The notes under the pieces: model-generated
Told to the model about the DNA's origin: nothing
The model's database searches: none
Seen by the model: only the letters and a program-made list of their open reading frames with translations
Position numbers and translations under genes: made by a program
Shown here: positions 45,811-57,683 of the stretch, piece after piece
Position numbering within the stretch: position 1 is the first letter of the stretch
Layout of the letters: each line of letters starts with the position of its first letter
Source of the DNA: Rhytidiadelphus loreus
Taxonomy: Eukaryota; Streptophyta; Bryopsida; Hypnales; Hylocomiaceae
Assembly: GCA_947034895.1 (NCBI GenBank)
Contig: OX344763.1
Span: 75,597,093-75,661,092, forward strand
Direction: 5' to 3'
Length of the DNA stretch: 64,000 bases

Positions 45811-46570
45811 TAAACCCCTAAGGAGTGAAATAGTTTTTTTTGGCATCACAGTGATATTTAGAAGGGGAACATGAATCAAATTTTTAGTAATTTTCTTTGG
45901 CACAACATTTTTTAAAGGATTAAATACAAAGCCTACCAATTTTTAGAACTTTTCACTATGTGGTTCAAAAGTTTTTGTATGATAAGTAGTTTTCACTACT
46001 TGGCATTCAGTTGGTCCACAAAAAAATTAATAAAATTCTTCACAAATCACAAAGCATTTCAAAAAATAAAATTGAAATTGAAATTGAAATTGGTTCTTAT
46101 GATTTATATCTATGTGAAAAGCTTTGAATCATTTCATTTTCATTAATGAGATGAAAGTTATGGAAAGATTTAGTTGTGTGTAGTTTGCGGGTAGTTATTA
46201 AATTTGTACTGTAGAATAAACTTTAAAGTCCCTTATTTAACTAAATTTCAAAGTAGGAGAATGTGGTAGAACTGCATAATTACATTTGGTGTAGATTGTG
46301 AATTACAACATTTCATCCATGTCGCTTGGTATTTTTCAATCCCATAAATAAATGGCTTACAACTTCGTATTTAGAATCATTCATTATTTAGTTGTACTTA
46401 TATTTTTTTCCTAGATGTTGTATAATTTCAAATTTCCTATATTTTTACAAGCATGTAGCCAACTTGCCTTGATGAATGACTCCAATGAATTTTACCATTT
46501 TTTCATCCGAATGTAACCTTGTGAAGTGCATCTGCCCTTTTCTTTGTAGGGTTGCAAATGGAGTTTAGTC
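45811..46570 (-). mobile_element. TTAA-type element copy, inverted and eroded
   Basis: The low-coordinate end CTAAACCCCTAAGGAG is the complement of the family right end. Internal words (GAAAAGCTTTGAATCATTTC, TTTTTTTCCTAGATGTTGTATAAT, ACAAGCATGTAGCCAACTTG) match the copy at 56480-57683. The other end is lost. Confidence 0.6.
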
Positions 46571-47061
46571 TCTGCGCTCACTACTATATTCATAACTATA
46601 CAATGGAAATTTTTGAATTCTTTTGGACATCTTTTCTCACTAGCTTACTATAAGATCCTACCATTACATGTCTTGGATATTTTTTTATTTGTCCTAAATG
46701 TGGTACATGTACTAGGAATGCCAGATGTGGAACGTTTTTTCTGTAAACTAAGGTAGGAGGTCCAAGTAGTGATCATCTAAGCGTTGAAATTGAATTTTGG
46801 AGAGGTAAAACTTGAAATATTTTTCAGTAAATTTTTCTTGAAAGACAAGAGGAAATGACATCTAATCCAAGTTGTTTCATATTTTTGGGAGCTTTGTGGA
46901 ATTAGTTATAAAATTTTGAAGTCAAAATGCCATAGCGCTCTAAAAGCGACCACCTCCTAAAATGTACACAATTTGTACATTGAAGAACATTGAAGAAAAT
47001 AAAATGTACCTCTCTGTCGTGTTCGGTTCAAAATGCCCGATCGGAGTTCGAGCCTCCTACC

Positions 47062-47504
47062 TTAACTCCTAAAGGACCAAGGACATTCTTTTATTAAAAT
47101 TGCATTCAAAATTGAATCCTATAAGTTATTTTTTCAAGAAGATGCTCAAATTGCCCAAAAAACAAGATTGTTCATAACTTTCACATTACTAATCCAAATG
47201 AAATGAATCAATGCTACACATGTAGACGAAAATATAATCTTTAGGAAGAAAAAAATTAAAAATTAATTTCAAATTTTTGTAGATTTCTTTTTTTGCCCGG
47301 AGACGTTCCTTATAAACTATGTTTAAGATGTCATAACTTTTGTTCCCGGGCACCAATTGAAACAAAATTTATATTCCCATAGAGGTAATAAGTTTTCATA
47401 TATTATGAGAAAGTTTTCGAAAAATTCATTAAAAATTGAGATCATAGGAACCTGCCTGAAATCCATTTTGTCCCTTAAGGGGACAATGGTCCTTTAGGGG
47501 TTAA
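47062..47504 (+). mobile_element. TTAA-flanked element copy
   Basis: TTAA (47062-47065) is followed by CTCCTAAAGGACCAAGG. The right end GGACAATGGTCCTTTAGGGG precedes TTAA (47501-47504). It is a shorter relative of 37829-38362 with the same order of internal words. Confidence 0.8.
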
Positions 47505-47524
47505 GTTAATCTTTATGCACATGA

Positions 47525-47655
47525 AGTCGCCCTTCTTTCACCCGAGGTCGCCCATGGCACCCGAAGTCTCCCATGAAACCCGACGTCGCCCATTTGGGAC
47601 CCGAAGTCGCCCATTTGAGACTTGAAGTCGCCCATTTGAGACCCGAAGTCGCCCA
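47525..47655. repeat. ACCCGAAGTCGCCCA motif cluster
   Basis: Seven to eight units of about 19-20 bp with ACCCGAGGTCGCCCA, ACCCGAAGTCGCCCA and similar. It ends six bases before the hAT terminus at 47661. The same core as in the 148-bp minisatellite, opposite orientation. Confidence 0.75.
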
Positions 47656-47660
47656 TCTGG

Positions 47661-47679
47661 CAAGGTTGTCATACCGGAC
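47661..47679 (+). mobile_element. hAT left terminal inverted repeat
   Basis: CAAGGTTGTCATACCGGAC matches the reverse complement of 4047-4065 at 18 of 19 positions (G to A at base 3). It points rightward, toward the kinase-like and RING-type genes, but only about 40 bp later a TTAA-type element (47716) interrupts. The matching right end was not found. Confidence 0.65.
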
Positions 47680-47715
47680 GGACATCTGATGTGGTCAACA
47701 CTAAGTTGACTTTTT

Positions 47716-48450
47716 TTAACCCTTAAAGGACCATCACTATGTTTTCACCAAAAACGCTCTAAAACTGCCATTTCTGATACAACTACCAAAATTTAAAAAA
47801 AAACTTTTTTTGACATATCTAACCGTAGGATGTTGTATTATATAGTATCAAAAACATGTGGTAAAAATTTCAGACATTTCCACTGGGTGGATTGCAAGAT
47901 ATAAGCATTCAAATTAACTAAAATCATTTTTTTGACCTTGCGAAAAGCAGGGCAGTTGCGCTTCACAAGCTCACATTTCTATGAAAAAATGACCTAAATG
48001 GTGGTGCTTCTTTGGATTTGTTTTCCTAGACAATTTGGTCACATGCTTGAAAAATTTTAGATCATTTGGAATAGTACAACATATAGGAAAAAAATAGTAA
48101 GTAGGTAGTAGTAGAGAATGATTAAAAATACTAAATTATTTACAATTTAAATATGGAATTGAAAATTTCCAATCCCAATGGTCAAAATGTTGTAATAATG
48201 TATCTACATCCTATAATTTGATTTTTGTCCAAAAATATTGAAAATTAGATAAGATAAAGGATTTCAAAGTTTATTTTAGAGTAGGAAATCCAAAACTGCC
48301 CGCAAACAAAAAAATCCTCATAACTTTTGACTCATTGATCAAAACGGAATGATTCAAAGCTTTTTGTGTGTATCAAACTCTCAAAAATCAATTTCAAACA
48401 TAATTAGTTGTTTGCTACTTTGTTTACTACACGTTCATAAATTCATAGAA
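47716..48450 (+). mobile_element. TTAA-flanked element copy, right end unclear
   Basis: TTAA (47716-47719) then CCCTTAAAGGACCATCAC. Words such as TCTAACCGTAGGATGTTGT, AACATGTGGTA and GTACAACATATAGG match the minus-strand copy at 56480-57683. The right terminus is not recognisable. Confidence 0.65.
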
Positions 48451-48670
48451 GTTGTACAACTGTCATGATGGAAGAAAGACCAAATTGCATATTACAAGAT
48501 TTTCACCATATGTCTGTATCTTTATGTATGAAATGTGTAACAACCGTGAAATACACATACTTAATGCTCTTCTAAGCAAAAATGTGGGGTCTACCTATAA
48601 AACTGTCACATATTAGAGCTCAAAAAGTATAAACAATATACTATGTATGATAACAACAGTCAGGCATAGT

Positions 48671-50214
48671 TCAACAGTGAGGTGCCTTCCTCAAAGTGTC
48701 TAGAACATCAGGTACAGACGTCCCCTCACCTACATCTATTTTTTGGAGGCTCAGTAGCTGAATCCTCAAATGCTGATACTGCTCTGGGTTTTTGATCGTA
48801 AAATACTTTGGATCCCACTCTTCTTTCCAAATTTGATATACTATCCATTCAGTTGCATATGCATCAACAGCCATGGAGTAGAAGTGTTTTTTTTGCATGA
48901 CTTCAAGTGAGGTCTCTTCTCTCCATACACGTAGAACAACTCAGGAGCTGTATGTTTTCGTTGTTTTTTCTCCCATTGGAGCTCCTCCATGGTTTGATAA
49001 CCATACCTTGATGGCTCCTTCTCTACAACTCGACCAGAAAGCCCCCAATCGCAAATACCAATGTACATTGTGTTCTCTTTTCATTCATCAAAATGGAGCA
49101 AAACGTTGGATGGAGTAATGTCATTGTGTAAATGTTGTGCTTCGTGGCATTTTCCCATTGTGACAAGCAATGATAGAGCCAAATACACACGGTTTCGATG
49201 ATAAGTTGTAATCCAACCGAGTTCTTCTTGCGTCAACCCTGCATCATGTTGTCTCATGATGTCATCCACATCCAATGATTCGCTCACTTTTGAGTTGTAC
49301 TTGGCCAAGAAAGAAATCAAAGACCCTCCATTCCACCATAGCGTGTAGCCTTCCATTGTTTTCGGATGGATGTACGCAAGTCTTATGATACCAGGATGTA
49401 TCACTAGACACCCTTCCGCTTTGTTCACAATAGCTTGGCGCTTCTCCTTCTCATTTGAGGTCTTCAAAGTCTTCCCGACGAAGCAAATTCAATTGGAAAT
49501 GCTTTGTAGTCTCGTGAGCATCACCTTCCTCACAGTCCCATATGATCCAGTCATAGTTTGATTTGGCATGGGATTCCCTTTCACGCAACTTTTCAACCAC
49601 TTGAATGTTCCGCTCACATAATGAGCTTGTATTTGGTCTTCAAGCGTCGCTTTCTATAGTGCTTGTTTCTTTCTACGCGAGGAAGAAAACTGTTGGGAGA
49701 ACTTCTGAATTTGGACCAATCTCGAAGCGAACTCCTTGTCATGCGTGTCCCAATCACTACCATCCTCTTTCTTCTTCGTGTAATAACACCAATTCGCCAC
49801 AATATTGGTGGTCAACTGCGACATTTGTTTATCCAACCACTCAAAGTGCAACCAGTAATCTTGATAGTTGTTGAATCATTCGGATGCTCTAAATTTGGTC
49901 TCCAACTCTCGCCGCACTTCAGTATTCAACTTGTGGTACCCTTCTTTGTTGAAATTCACGTATTCTCTACACATCATTCCAGAGCTTTGTCGCGTGTAAA
50001 AAATGACCACTATTGCTCTAGCCTCGAGCACATATTCGTGGGGGGGCATGTCAAGATTGGGTTGATTTTTACGCTTCGACGTGTTGGATGATGAGGGATT
50101 GGATGACCCTAAAGCCCTTGACACATTTGTGGCTGCAGGCACCACCTCAAAAATTGCATCCAAGTCTTCAAACACTAAGCAGTGACCCAATGACCCACTC
50201 CCTTGTCTTGTCAT
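48671..50214 (-). pseudogene. Decayed protein-kinase-like gene divergent from the RING-type gene
   Basis: Read from ATG 50214 downward, one frame runs almost throughout. An N-terminal part rich in Ser/Asn (SSNPSSSNTSKRKNQ) and a region with HFEWLDKQM precede a kinase fold. The glycine loop GSYGTV is at 49531-49548, and GKTLK with a likely ATP-binding Lys is near 49470. The catalytic loop HNDITPSNVLL has its Asp at 49120-49122, DWG replaces DFG at 49048-49050, and APEL is near 48940. It is broken by TGA at 49876, TAG near 49654, a TGA near 49490, a stop at 49081 and a shift in an A-run near 48895. The HND loop and DWG are altered but ligand residues remain, so the ancestor may have been active. 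It lies head-to-head with the gene at 50944, across a GC-rich repeat. Which substrate it acted on is unknown. Confidence 0.75.
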
Positions 50215-50399
50215 TGTACAATATTTCGGAACCACCAAAGTTTTGGAGAAAATAAAAAAAACCGGGTGCTATATGTGGGCCAAGCCCAATCATCCACCAA
50301 ACTCACTTCCAAAAGTCGCTTGTGCAAACAAAGGTGTGAGGCGTAGGGCGTGGACTTGGCTAAGAAAAAGTGAGGGAGCAAAAGGGATTTATGGTCCCC

Positions 50400-50695
50400 G
50401 CCCCTCACACATCCGCACCCCGAGGGACACGCGTCCCCGCCTCGGCCCATCGCGTTCTCGCTCCGGCCCGTTGCGTCTGCACCCGATACATTGTGTCTTC
50501 ATCCCGGCGCGTAACTACGCATCCCTGCCCTGACAGTGACGTTTTCGCTCGGCCCGTTGCGTCCTCATTTCGGCGCGTATGCGTCCCCGCCGTGGCACAA
50601 AGGCGTCCCCGCCCTGACCAATCACGTCCTCGCCTTGGCACGAACACGTCCCTGCCCTGCCCAATCACGTCCCCGCCCTGACAAGGGAATTTGGG
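50400..50695. promoter_or_regulatory. GC-rich minisatellite in the shared upstream region of two divergent genes
   Basis: Words CACGTCCCCGCCCTGAC, GCGTCCCCGCC, CCCGTTGCGTC and TCGGCCCG recur every 20-40 bp. The ACGTCCCCGCCCTGAC form is the unit of the 3771-3970 hAT minisatellite. The block separates the kinase-like gene (minus) from the RING-type gene (plus). I infer a two-way promoter derived from hAT end repeats. Confidence 0.6.
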
Positions 50696-50698
50696 GAC

Positions 50699-50706
50699 TA
50701 TAAAAG
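50699..50706 (+). promoter_or_regulatory. TATA box toward the RING-type gene
   Basis: TATAAAAG follows the GC-rich block directly, about 240 bp before the first homologous codons. On the other strand CACATATAGC near 50269-50279 is a possible TATA for the kinase-like gene. Confidence 0.5.
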
Positions 50707-50943
50707 GCTGTCCCTGCCCTATAAGTCCCTGCCTTGCATATTCTAGATCCTCCATCTCTTCATTGAACTAGCCGTTGGCATTGTGTAGGGCCCTTTACAA
50801 TATACAAGTTTTTGCAAAAAAAATTCACAAAGGCGACACCACCGAGAACCAACAAAGTTGAATGAGATAGGACCCGACTAAGGCCAGGTAACAAACATCG
50901 GAAGAGGTTACATGTACTTTGAAATCTCAAAAAACTGGCATTT

Positions 50944-53194
50944 AAGGGCTAGAATGACGTGCCAGAACCGTGGAGTTTTGAAACTTGCATCAATTACATC
51001 GAATGATGCCTCATTGACAAGGCCTTCCCTAAAGAGCGGCACAACTACCACCGCCGATTTCATAAAGCGAACTTGAAATACTACATCAATGAGGCCTTTA
51101 AACAACGATGCATCGAAGTATATCAAGTGCTATACAAAAAACCCACTGTGAAAAGGAATGAAGTTCACCTTTTCATTGCACGAGGTGTACATGCGGAGGT
51201 GAGATTGAACAAGCAGGTGGATTGGTCCACCTTGAAGGGCACGCCAATGACGGCAAATGGTATCAAGATACCAACACTAGCAAATGGAATGATTGCAAGG
51301 GAGGTTATGAGATATCCCAAAAAAGAGCTAGGAAAGATCAACACGTATTGAGTCGCCTGACACGTATGAGACAGCGAACTCTACTATGGACGATGACTTT
51401 GATGGATCTCATGCTATGGTGGAATTAACCCCCAGAGGACAACAACGTGCACAAAGGAGGAGGGTGCAATGTGCACCTCGTAGACAACTTCTGGAGTAGA
51501 ATATTCATGTACAGTTCGAGGGCCCCGCTAAACCAATAGTTGGAGTTGCTGAGGCGCAATTCCAAACACCTGATGAACCAACTATTGGAGTTGTTAATGT
51601 CATGGCTGCTGCAGACACTATACAAAGCTTGAGGGTGCAATTACAAGACTGAGATGATGAATTGCATTCTCTATATAAAGATGTGGGCAAGTTACCAGAA
51701 GAAATCACACGCAAGGACAGAATAATTGCTCAACAAGCACGTGACATAGAGGAGCTTCGGCGAGCTCTACAAGCAACACAAATGATGAACGAAGGTCAGG
51801 ATCCACAAGGACATGCACAAGGACCTCCTCGGGATTCCCAAATTCCGGTTCAAGATGCTCTAGGTGATATTGCCATGTCTACACAAGAAGATTCATTGGC
51901 CTTTCACGAAGTAATTGCCACCGACAATGTACCAATACAGACTAAAGTTCGAGGCATGGTTATGGACAACAACTCTAAGCTCAACAACTTGCAAGGCGAG
52001 AATCAAAAATTACAAAGTCGTTTGCATGCCTTAGTGGAGCAGTACTACCAGTAGAAGTTGGCATGCATGTTCACCTTTGACAAGACATGACAACTGGTAG
52101 CAGAGTTCAAGAAACTGAACCACTACTACAGTGAGCACAATCAAGAAAGGGTGTTTGGCTTGACTTTATGGGCCCTTGTGGATGATCTTTTCAATCCCAA
52201 CATGGCAACCATCAAGCTTGATGGTGGAAAAACAATCATTGATTAGTCCAAACACAATTGGGATTACAAAAAACAGCTTGGATTGAAGGTCCACTACAAA
52301 AGCCACCCGTTGTTGGAGTGGCCAAATCCTTCAAGTTTTGTGCACGACGGGACCACATGTTCCATTTGTATGAATCCATTTGGCCCTGAAGGTGGAATGC
52401 AGTTGGGCACGTGCAACCATGTATACTATCCATTTTGCCTCATCAATTTCATGATTGTCCGTCATCGATGCGCAATGTGCAAGGCTCCCTTCCACGAGCG
52501 CTTGTACGAGTTGTTTGGCTTGGTCCCATACATGCCACCACATTGTAAATACAATGCCACGAATGCCTCAGATTACCATAGAATGTGGGGAACAGACTTG
52601 GTGTGGAGTTGGAAATTGCAAATGACATCGTTGGACAAGACACAGGTCATTGCTGAATGTGGTTGGGAGACTGACCCCGATCAAATTGTCCAAGTCTGCC
52701 ACCATTTGATTCCGATGAAAGATAAGCATAGCCAAGGGTGACGGAATTTTTTCTTTCAATGCTTCAATGGACATTAGGACAAGGTTGGACTGAAGTTTCA
52801 ATTTGGACCTCACCCTAAGCGATGGTTATGGAGCATTGATGGAGTCCGTGTCATTGATGACAACGGGGTTCGTATTAGGGAGGACCCTGACATGCCCGAC
52901 TCCGTGGAGCTTACTCAATTATCGAAATCTGAGTGGAGGGAAACTTTTAGAAACGAAGGGTTGGATTTTTTGCTTGAACAACATAGCCCAGATACACGCC
53001 GAGCTCTGGAGAGTCTCAAGAAATCAAAAATCATGAGGGCCATTCTAAAAGAAGACGGAGCAACGAGGAGAACTCAGTTTGCGGTTCGTAGACTTCAACT
53101 AGGCTCCAACGAAGATTTTCCAATGCAGCACGGCGCACATGACGACGAGGCTAGACCTAGTGGCACTAGAAATAGTCCAATGAACATCGACTGA
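50944..53194 (+). pseudogene. Decayed accessory-family gene with coiled coil and RING finger
   Basis: Codons from about 50944 give the signature W-x3-TC-x2-YI, LIDKAFP, NEAFKQRCIEVY, LYKKPTVK, HAEVRL and VDWST, matching 43.9 kb and 5.7 kb. TAG at 50950 and TGA at 51004 fall where relatives have Trp. The frame is lost about 51350-51650, then resumes: a charged coiled-coil-like region (51662-52054), a middle segment, and a RING finger at 52358-52480 (C-x2-C, CNH, C, C-x2-C). The fifth zinc ligand position is Tyr (TAT at 52427) where His is usual. A C-terminal domain continues to 53194 through stops at 52052, about 52088, about 52243, 52739 and nearby. RING-H2 proteins are typically ubiquitin ligases, so the ancestor may have ubiquitinated a partner. 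No intact product is possible now. Confidence 0.72.
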
Positions 53195-53199
53195 GTGCA

Positions 53200-53850
53200 T
53201 TTTTTAGTGTGGTAAACTGGTAATTACTAATTAGCAAAGCATATTTTGCATACACAGTTATAGACTTCAGCACTTATCATTACTGAGGCTTATAGAATTG
53301 CTACTTTGGTAGTTTGGTACTACAAAAAATATTAGACAAAGACTCGTGAATATGCATATTTTATCGTGGAAAAAGGGTTGTATACTTTTTCAATTTTATA
53401 TTACATGATGCATATGAAATACATATATTCAATTGTTGAATTCCTTTGCATGATATGACATGTGTGATATGTGGATATAATAATGTACTCATGGCCTAAG
53501 AATAAGTGCATTTGAGTGTATGAAGGTATATATTCATGTTAATATTATTGTATTAATATTATTGTATGTGTATAAATAGGTATTAACATTAATGTATATT
53601 TTGTTACATATATATTAATGTTAATGTATGAAGGGATACATTAACCTTTTAATGACTTGATCCATCCAAAAATGGTAAAACTTCTTATTTCAGCTTGAAT
53701 AACAATCAGGTATTTTTACTACTTAAAATATTGAATTCTATATCACTTAGAGAAATTGCAATTTCGTTCGCGAACGTTTCTAATTGTTATCAATTCTGTT
53801 GCAAAAAATGAACATATAATCATATATGAGGAAAAATAGAAAAACAATTC
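53200..53850. other. AT-rich stretch
   Basis: TTAATGTTAATGTAT-type words repeat at 53530-53640. No gene seen. Confidence 0.4.
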
Positions 53851-53852
53851 AA

Positions 53853-54627
53853 TTAACCCCCTGAGGCCATTTTTTCATCAAAAACCACTCAAAACTGCCA
53901 TTTCTACTACGTTTGTCCAAGATTCCAAAAAAATTCTATTTTTGGAACTGAACCATAGGATCTTGAAATTTACTTACTTAAAATTATGTGGTTAAAATTT
54001 CATGAAGTTTGACCGTACAGATTGAGAGATACGACTACATGTGCATTCAAAGTTGAAAAAACAAGTTTCCTAGAACACTAGACTGCAATTTTAGATGACT
54101 TTGATTGCTATTTGTGGAAAAAATGTGTACTATAGAATTTGAATTTAAAATTTATTGTATTGAAGAACTGAGTTGGGAGTCTATGAAAAAAAATTCAAAA
54201 AATAACAACTTCATTTTCATACTTCAAGAAATTGTCAAGTAGAAGCAGGTTCAAGTCTTCAAGATTGAAAGAAAAACTAAACAGTTAATAGCTCTTAAAT
54301 GGGATCGAAATACAATAATTCCATCAGTGAGATTGTTCTAGCAAGCAAACATAACCTTTTAAAAAACAAAAATTTTGAAAAATTTGCAAATTGCATTCTG
54401 AAAATTCAATTTCAAGTGCTGCTCGCCGAGTTCAGTTCTAGGCTTTTTGTGGTATAACTTTTTCTTCCAGGCACCGATTGAAATAAAAAAATTATATTTC
54501 CACAAAGTTTATTAGATTTTCTATCTTCAAAAAAAGTTTTGCAAAATTAGGGTAAAATTTCAGCCCATAGAAACCTACCCAAACTCTAAATTGTCCCCCT
54601 AGAGGACAATGGGACTTTAGGGGTTAA
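53853..54627 (+). mobile_element. TTAA-flanked element copy, 0.77 kb
   Basis: TTAA (53853-53856) then CCCCCTGAGG. The right end GGACAATGGGACTTTAGGGG precedes TTAA (54624-54627). Internal words (AAAACTGCCATTTCTACTAC, GGTATAACTTTTTCTTCCAGGCACC) match other copies. Longest copy with both ends. Confidence 0.8.
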
Positions 54628-54639
54628 TTTGAAATTTGG

Positions 54640-55960
54640 GGGGGAGGTGCAAGCAGTAATGGAGGTGAACAAAAAAAAAATTCCAATTGCTTATTTTATT
54701 TTTCACACAAAAAACAGCTACATCAAACAACTTGAAGTCAAATTCCACCCTGAACTTGAAGTTGAAACCAAATGAATCCTTTTATGTAATTGATATACAA
54801 AATTTATAAACATTTTGATAGTACAAAAATAATTTTTCTATTTATTTTGTGTTTTTACAATAATTTAGGAATAAAAGTAAATTTATTCTGATTTCTCAAA
54901 AGTAAAGGTGGAAATAAAATTATATGAATTACAAAATATATATTAGAGTAATCCATAATTTGTGCTATAAAGTGCAAATTAAGAATGTAAGGTGGGATGT
55001 TTCGGGAAAGTTGTATAGTTCTAAAATTTTTGAAGCATGTACTCATTTAGGCAACTTGCTATGAAGAATGAATTCATAGAATAACCACCATTTTTTGCCT
55101 CCACCATTCATCATCCGAAATTGTTATAAGCTAAAAATTCAACAGTCAATATTTGTTATAATTAATTATACACATCCTACTATCCTAAACATAGTAGGAT
55201 TCTTTTTTGTACACTAGTATTAAAAAATTCAAATACATCCCATACGCTATAAAATATCAAAGTGGGAAGATTCATTGGAAAATTCCATTGTCACAACATT
55301 GTTAGGCCTTGAAGGGTTGAAGTGTTGAATAGAACTATTCTGTAATCTACTTGCTCAAATTTTCTTAAATTTTGTCCAAACATTTCTATAGTAGTCTAAT
55401 ACAATATCTTGTGGCTAGATATGGAAAAAAAATTCAATTACGTACAATCTCTAAGAAAAATTTAAAAATGATGTATCATCATGTTTTGCATTTGAGAGTA
55501 GAAATGGGAGTTCATTATATATTTATATACATATGAGGTGGTAGGATGTACAACAATGCACATGAGATATGTTAATTAAAATTAGTGCTCAAGAGTTCTA
55601 TTGTTCATGGTGAGCTCAAATTGTAGTAGGAATTTAGAGGTTGAAAACTTGATGTATTATCCTATATTCCTGTTATTGAACCCCAAAACGTTGAACTTTT
55701 ATGCAAGTGCAAAATCAATTGTACTTTACTTGAATTCCAAACATAAGTAGATGTCTAGATTGCAATTATCAAAGGAACCATTTAACTTGAATCCAAAAAG
55801 AAAACAAATTGTATTCGATTTTATTCCAAAACAATTCTAGTACCCACTTTTTTTTTGGAAAAGAACCTAAAATAAAAAATAAAAGAAGAGGTATTTCATT
55901 TCTATTCCTAAATCCAAACATAATTAGACTCTTGTTACCAAAATGAAGCATTGAACGTTT
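54640..55960. other. AT-rich stretch with fragments of the TTAA-type family
   Basis: Words such as GGCAACTTGCTATGAAGAATG (55052-55072) and CATCATCCGAAATTG resemble the internal part of other copies. No gene is visible. Confidence 0.35.
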
Positions 55961-56479
55961 GAACTAGAATCACTATAAGAAACCCACGTTTTTTGTGATG
56001 GCTGTACAAAACGTGGTATGTTTTTTTTTACATGATGGTGTTACAGAGGTAGAGGTTGCCGGTGGCACAATTGTATTGGACATTGTTGACAACGTCTGCA
56101 TGTTGGGTGAAAAACATGCCCATGTGCTGTACAACAAGCATGTTCTATAAAACATGAGGGAGAAATGTCATATCTAGTTTGACGTATAGTAGTATGTACT
56201 AGTGCGACGTCAATAGAATGCGCTGGTTTCATTGAACCGAAGTTATTGTAAGTCATGGAACATTAAGGCAAATTGCATGGTAGTGTAGCTTACTTGAAGA
56301 AATTGTTCCTTTTCAATACAAATGTCTGTTAAGCCTTACAGTCGCAAGGCCATTTTCCTATCACGAAGTTGTTAGAAGCGCCATTTCCAATGCATTCAAG
56401 TACGGAAGCAATTTCTTTTTCAAATGTAATTGTATGATGCTGTACTTCCGTTGTTCAAGATCATGTGCTATAAATGAAA

Positions 56480-57683
56480 TGAAATTCAATCATATGGATT
56501 AGAAGATATAAGCATTCAAAGGTGGATGAATTTTTTTCCATTGAACATGCTCACAGTGCCTGACAAAGAAGATTGTCCACGACTTTTCCAGAAAAACTCC
56601 CAATGGAATGATTTAACAGAGTTCCATATGTTCACATGAACAGAGAATTTGTGAGAAAACAATTTAATTAATTTGTTCTGAATGATTCTAATTTTTTCGC
56701 AATTGCACGCTCGATAACGATATATACGGTATAATTTTTTAGCCTCCGAAGAAAAAAAGGTTTTTATTTTCATAAGGTTCATAAACTTTTTCTTTTGTAT
56801 GAGGGAGTTTAAAAATTTTGGGTACGTACCTACGAACGGAGATTTATATATTTGGGGCTGGAATTTTTATAGAATGTGGGGGCAAGGAATATCTTTCAGA
56901 TGCACCAAGTTTCATGACATTTGGAAATACAAATCAGAAGTTACAACCTCATATGTTAATTTCTTCCTCAACGGCACTGTTGTGCTAGAAAAAAAAAAAA
57001 AAAATCTTTCAGGGAAAAAAATAAATTGATTTTCTACAGTTTTATATACACGAAAAGTGTTGAATCATTCCATTTTGATGAATGAGTCAACAGTTATGAG
57101 CATTTTTTGTTGGCTGACACTTTCGGATTCCGTACTGTACAATGAACCTCGAAATCCTTTATCGTACCCAATTTTCAATTTTTGTGGAAAAATATAAAAT
57201 CGTATGATGTAGATAGACTATTACAACATTTCGACCATTGGAATTTTAAATTTTAAATTCCAAATTAAAATTGTGAAAAATTTAATATTTTAAATCATTA
57301 TCTACTACTACGTACTTACAATTTTTTTCCTATATGTTGTACTATTCCAAATCATATGAACATTTGCAAACATGTGGCCAACTTCTGTAGAAAAAGAACT
57401 TTACACAAGCACCACCATTTTCGTCCTTTTTACATAGAAATGTGAGATTCTGAAGTGCAGGTGCACTGCTTTTCGCACGGTCCAAAAAATGATTTTAGTG
57501 GATTATAATGCTTGTATCTTGCAATCCACCTGGTCGAAATGTCTAAAATTTGTACCACATGTTTTTGATATTATATAATACAAAAATCCTACGGTTAGAC
57601 AAGTCCAATTTTCTTTTTTTGAGAATTCTGCTACTTGTACTAGAAATGGCGTTCATGGTGAAAGTGTAGTGAGGGTCCTTTAA
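56480..57683 (-). mobile_element. TTAA-type element copy nested in the CACTA element
   Basis: Read on the minus strand from TTAA at 57680-57683 it gives AAAGGACCCTCACTAC, TCTAACCGTAGGATTT, AACATGTGGTACAAATTTTAGAC and AGTACAACATATAGG, matching 47716-48450. The far end near 56480 is approximate. Confidence 0.65.

Noticed and set aside
50405..50755. 116-codon minus-strand and 96-103-codon plus-strand frames in the GC-rich block
   Set aside because: They translate the promoter minisatellite and vary freely between units.
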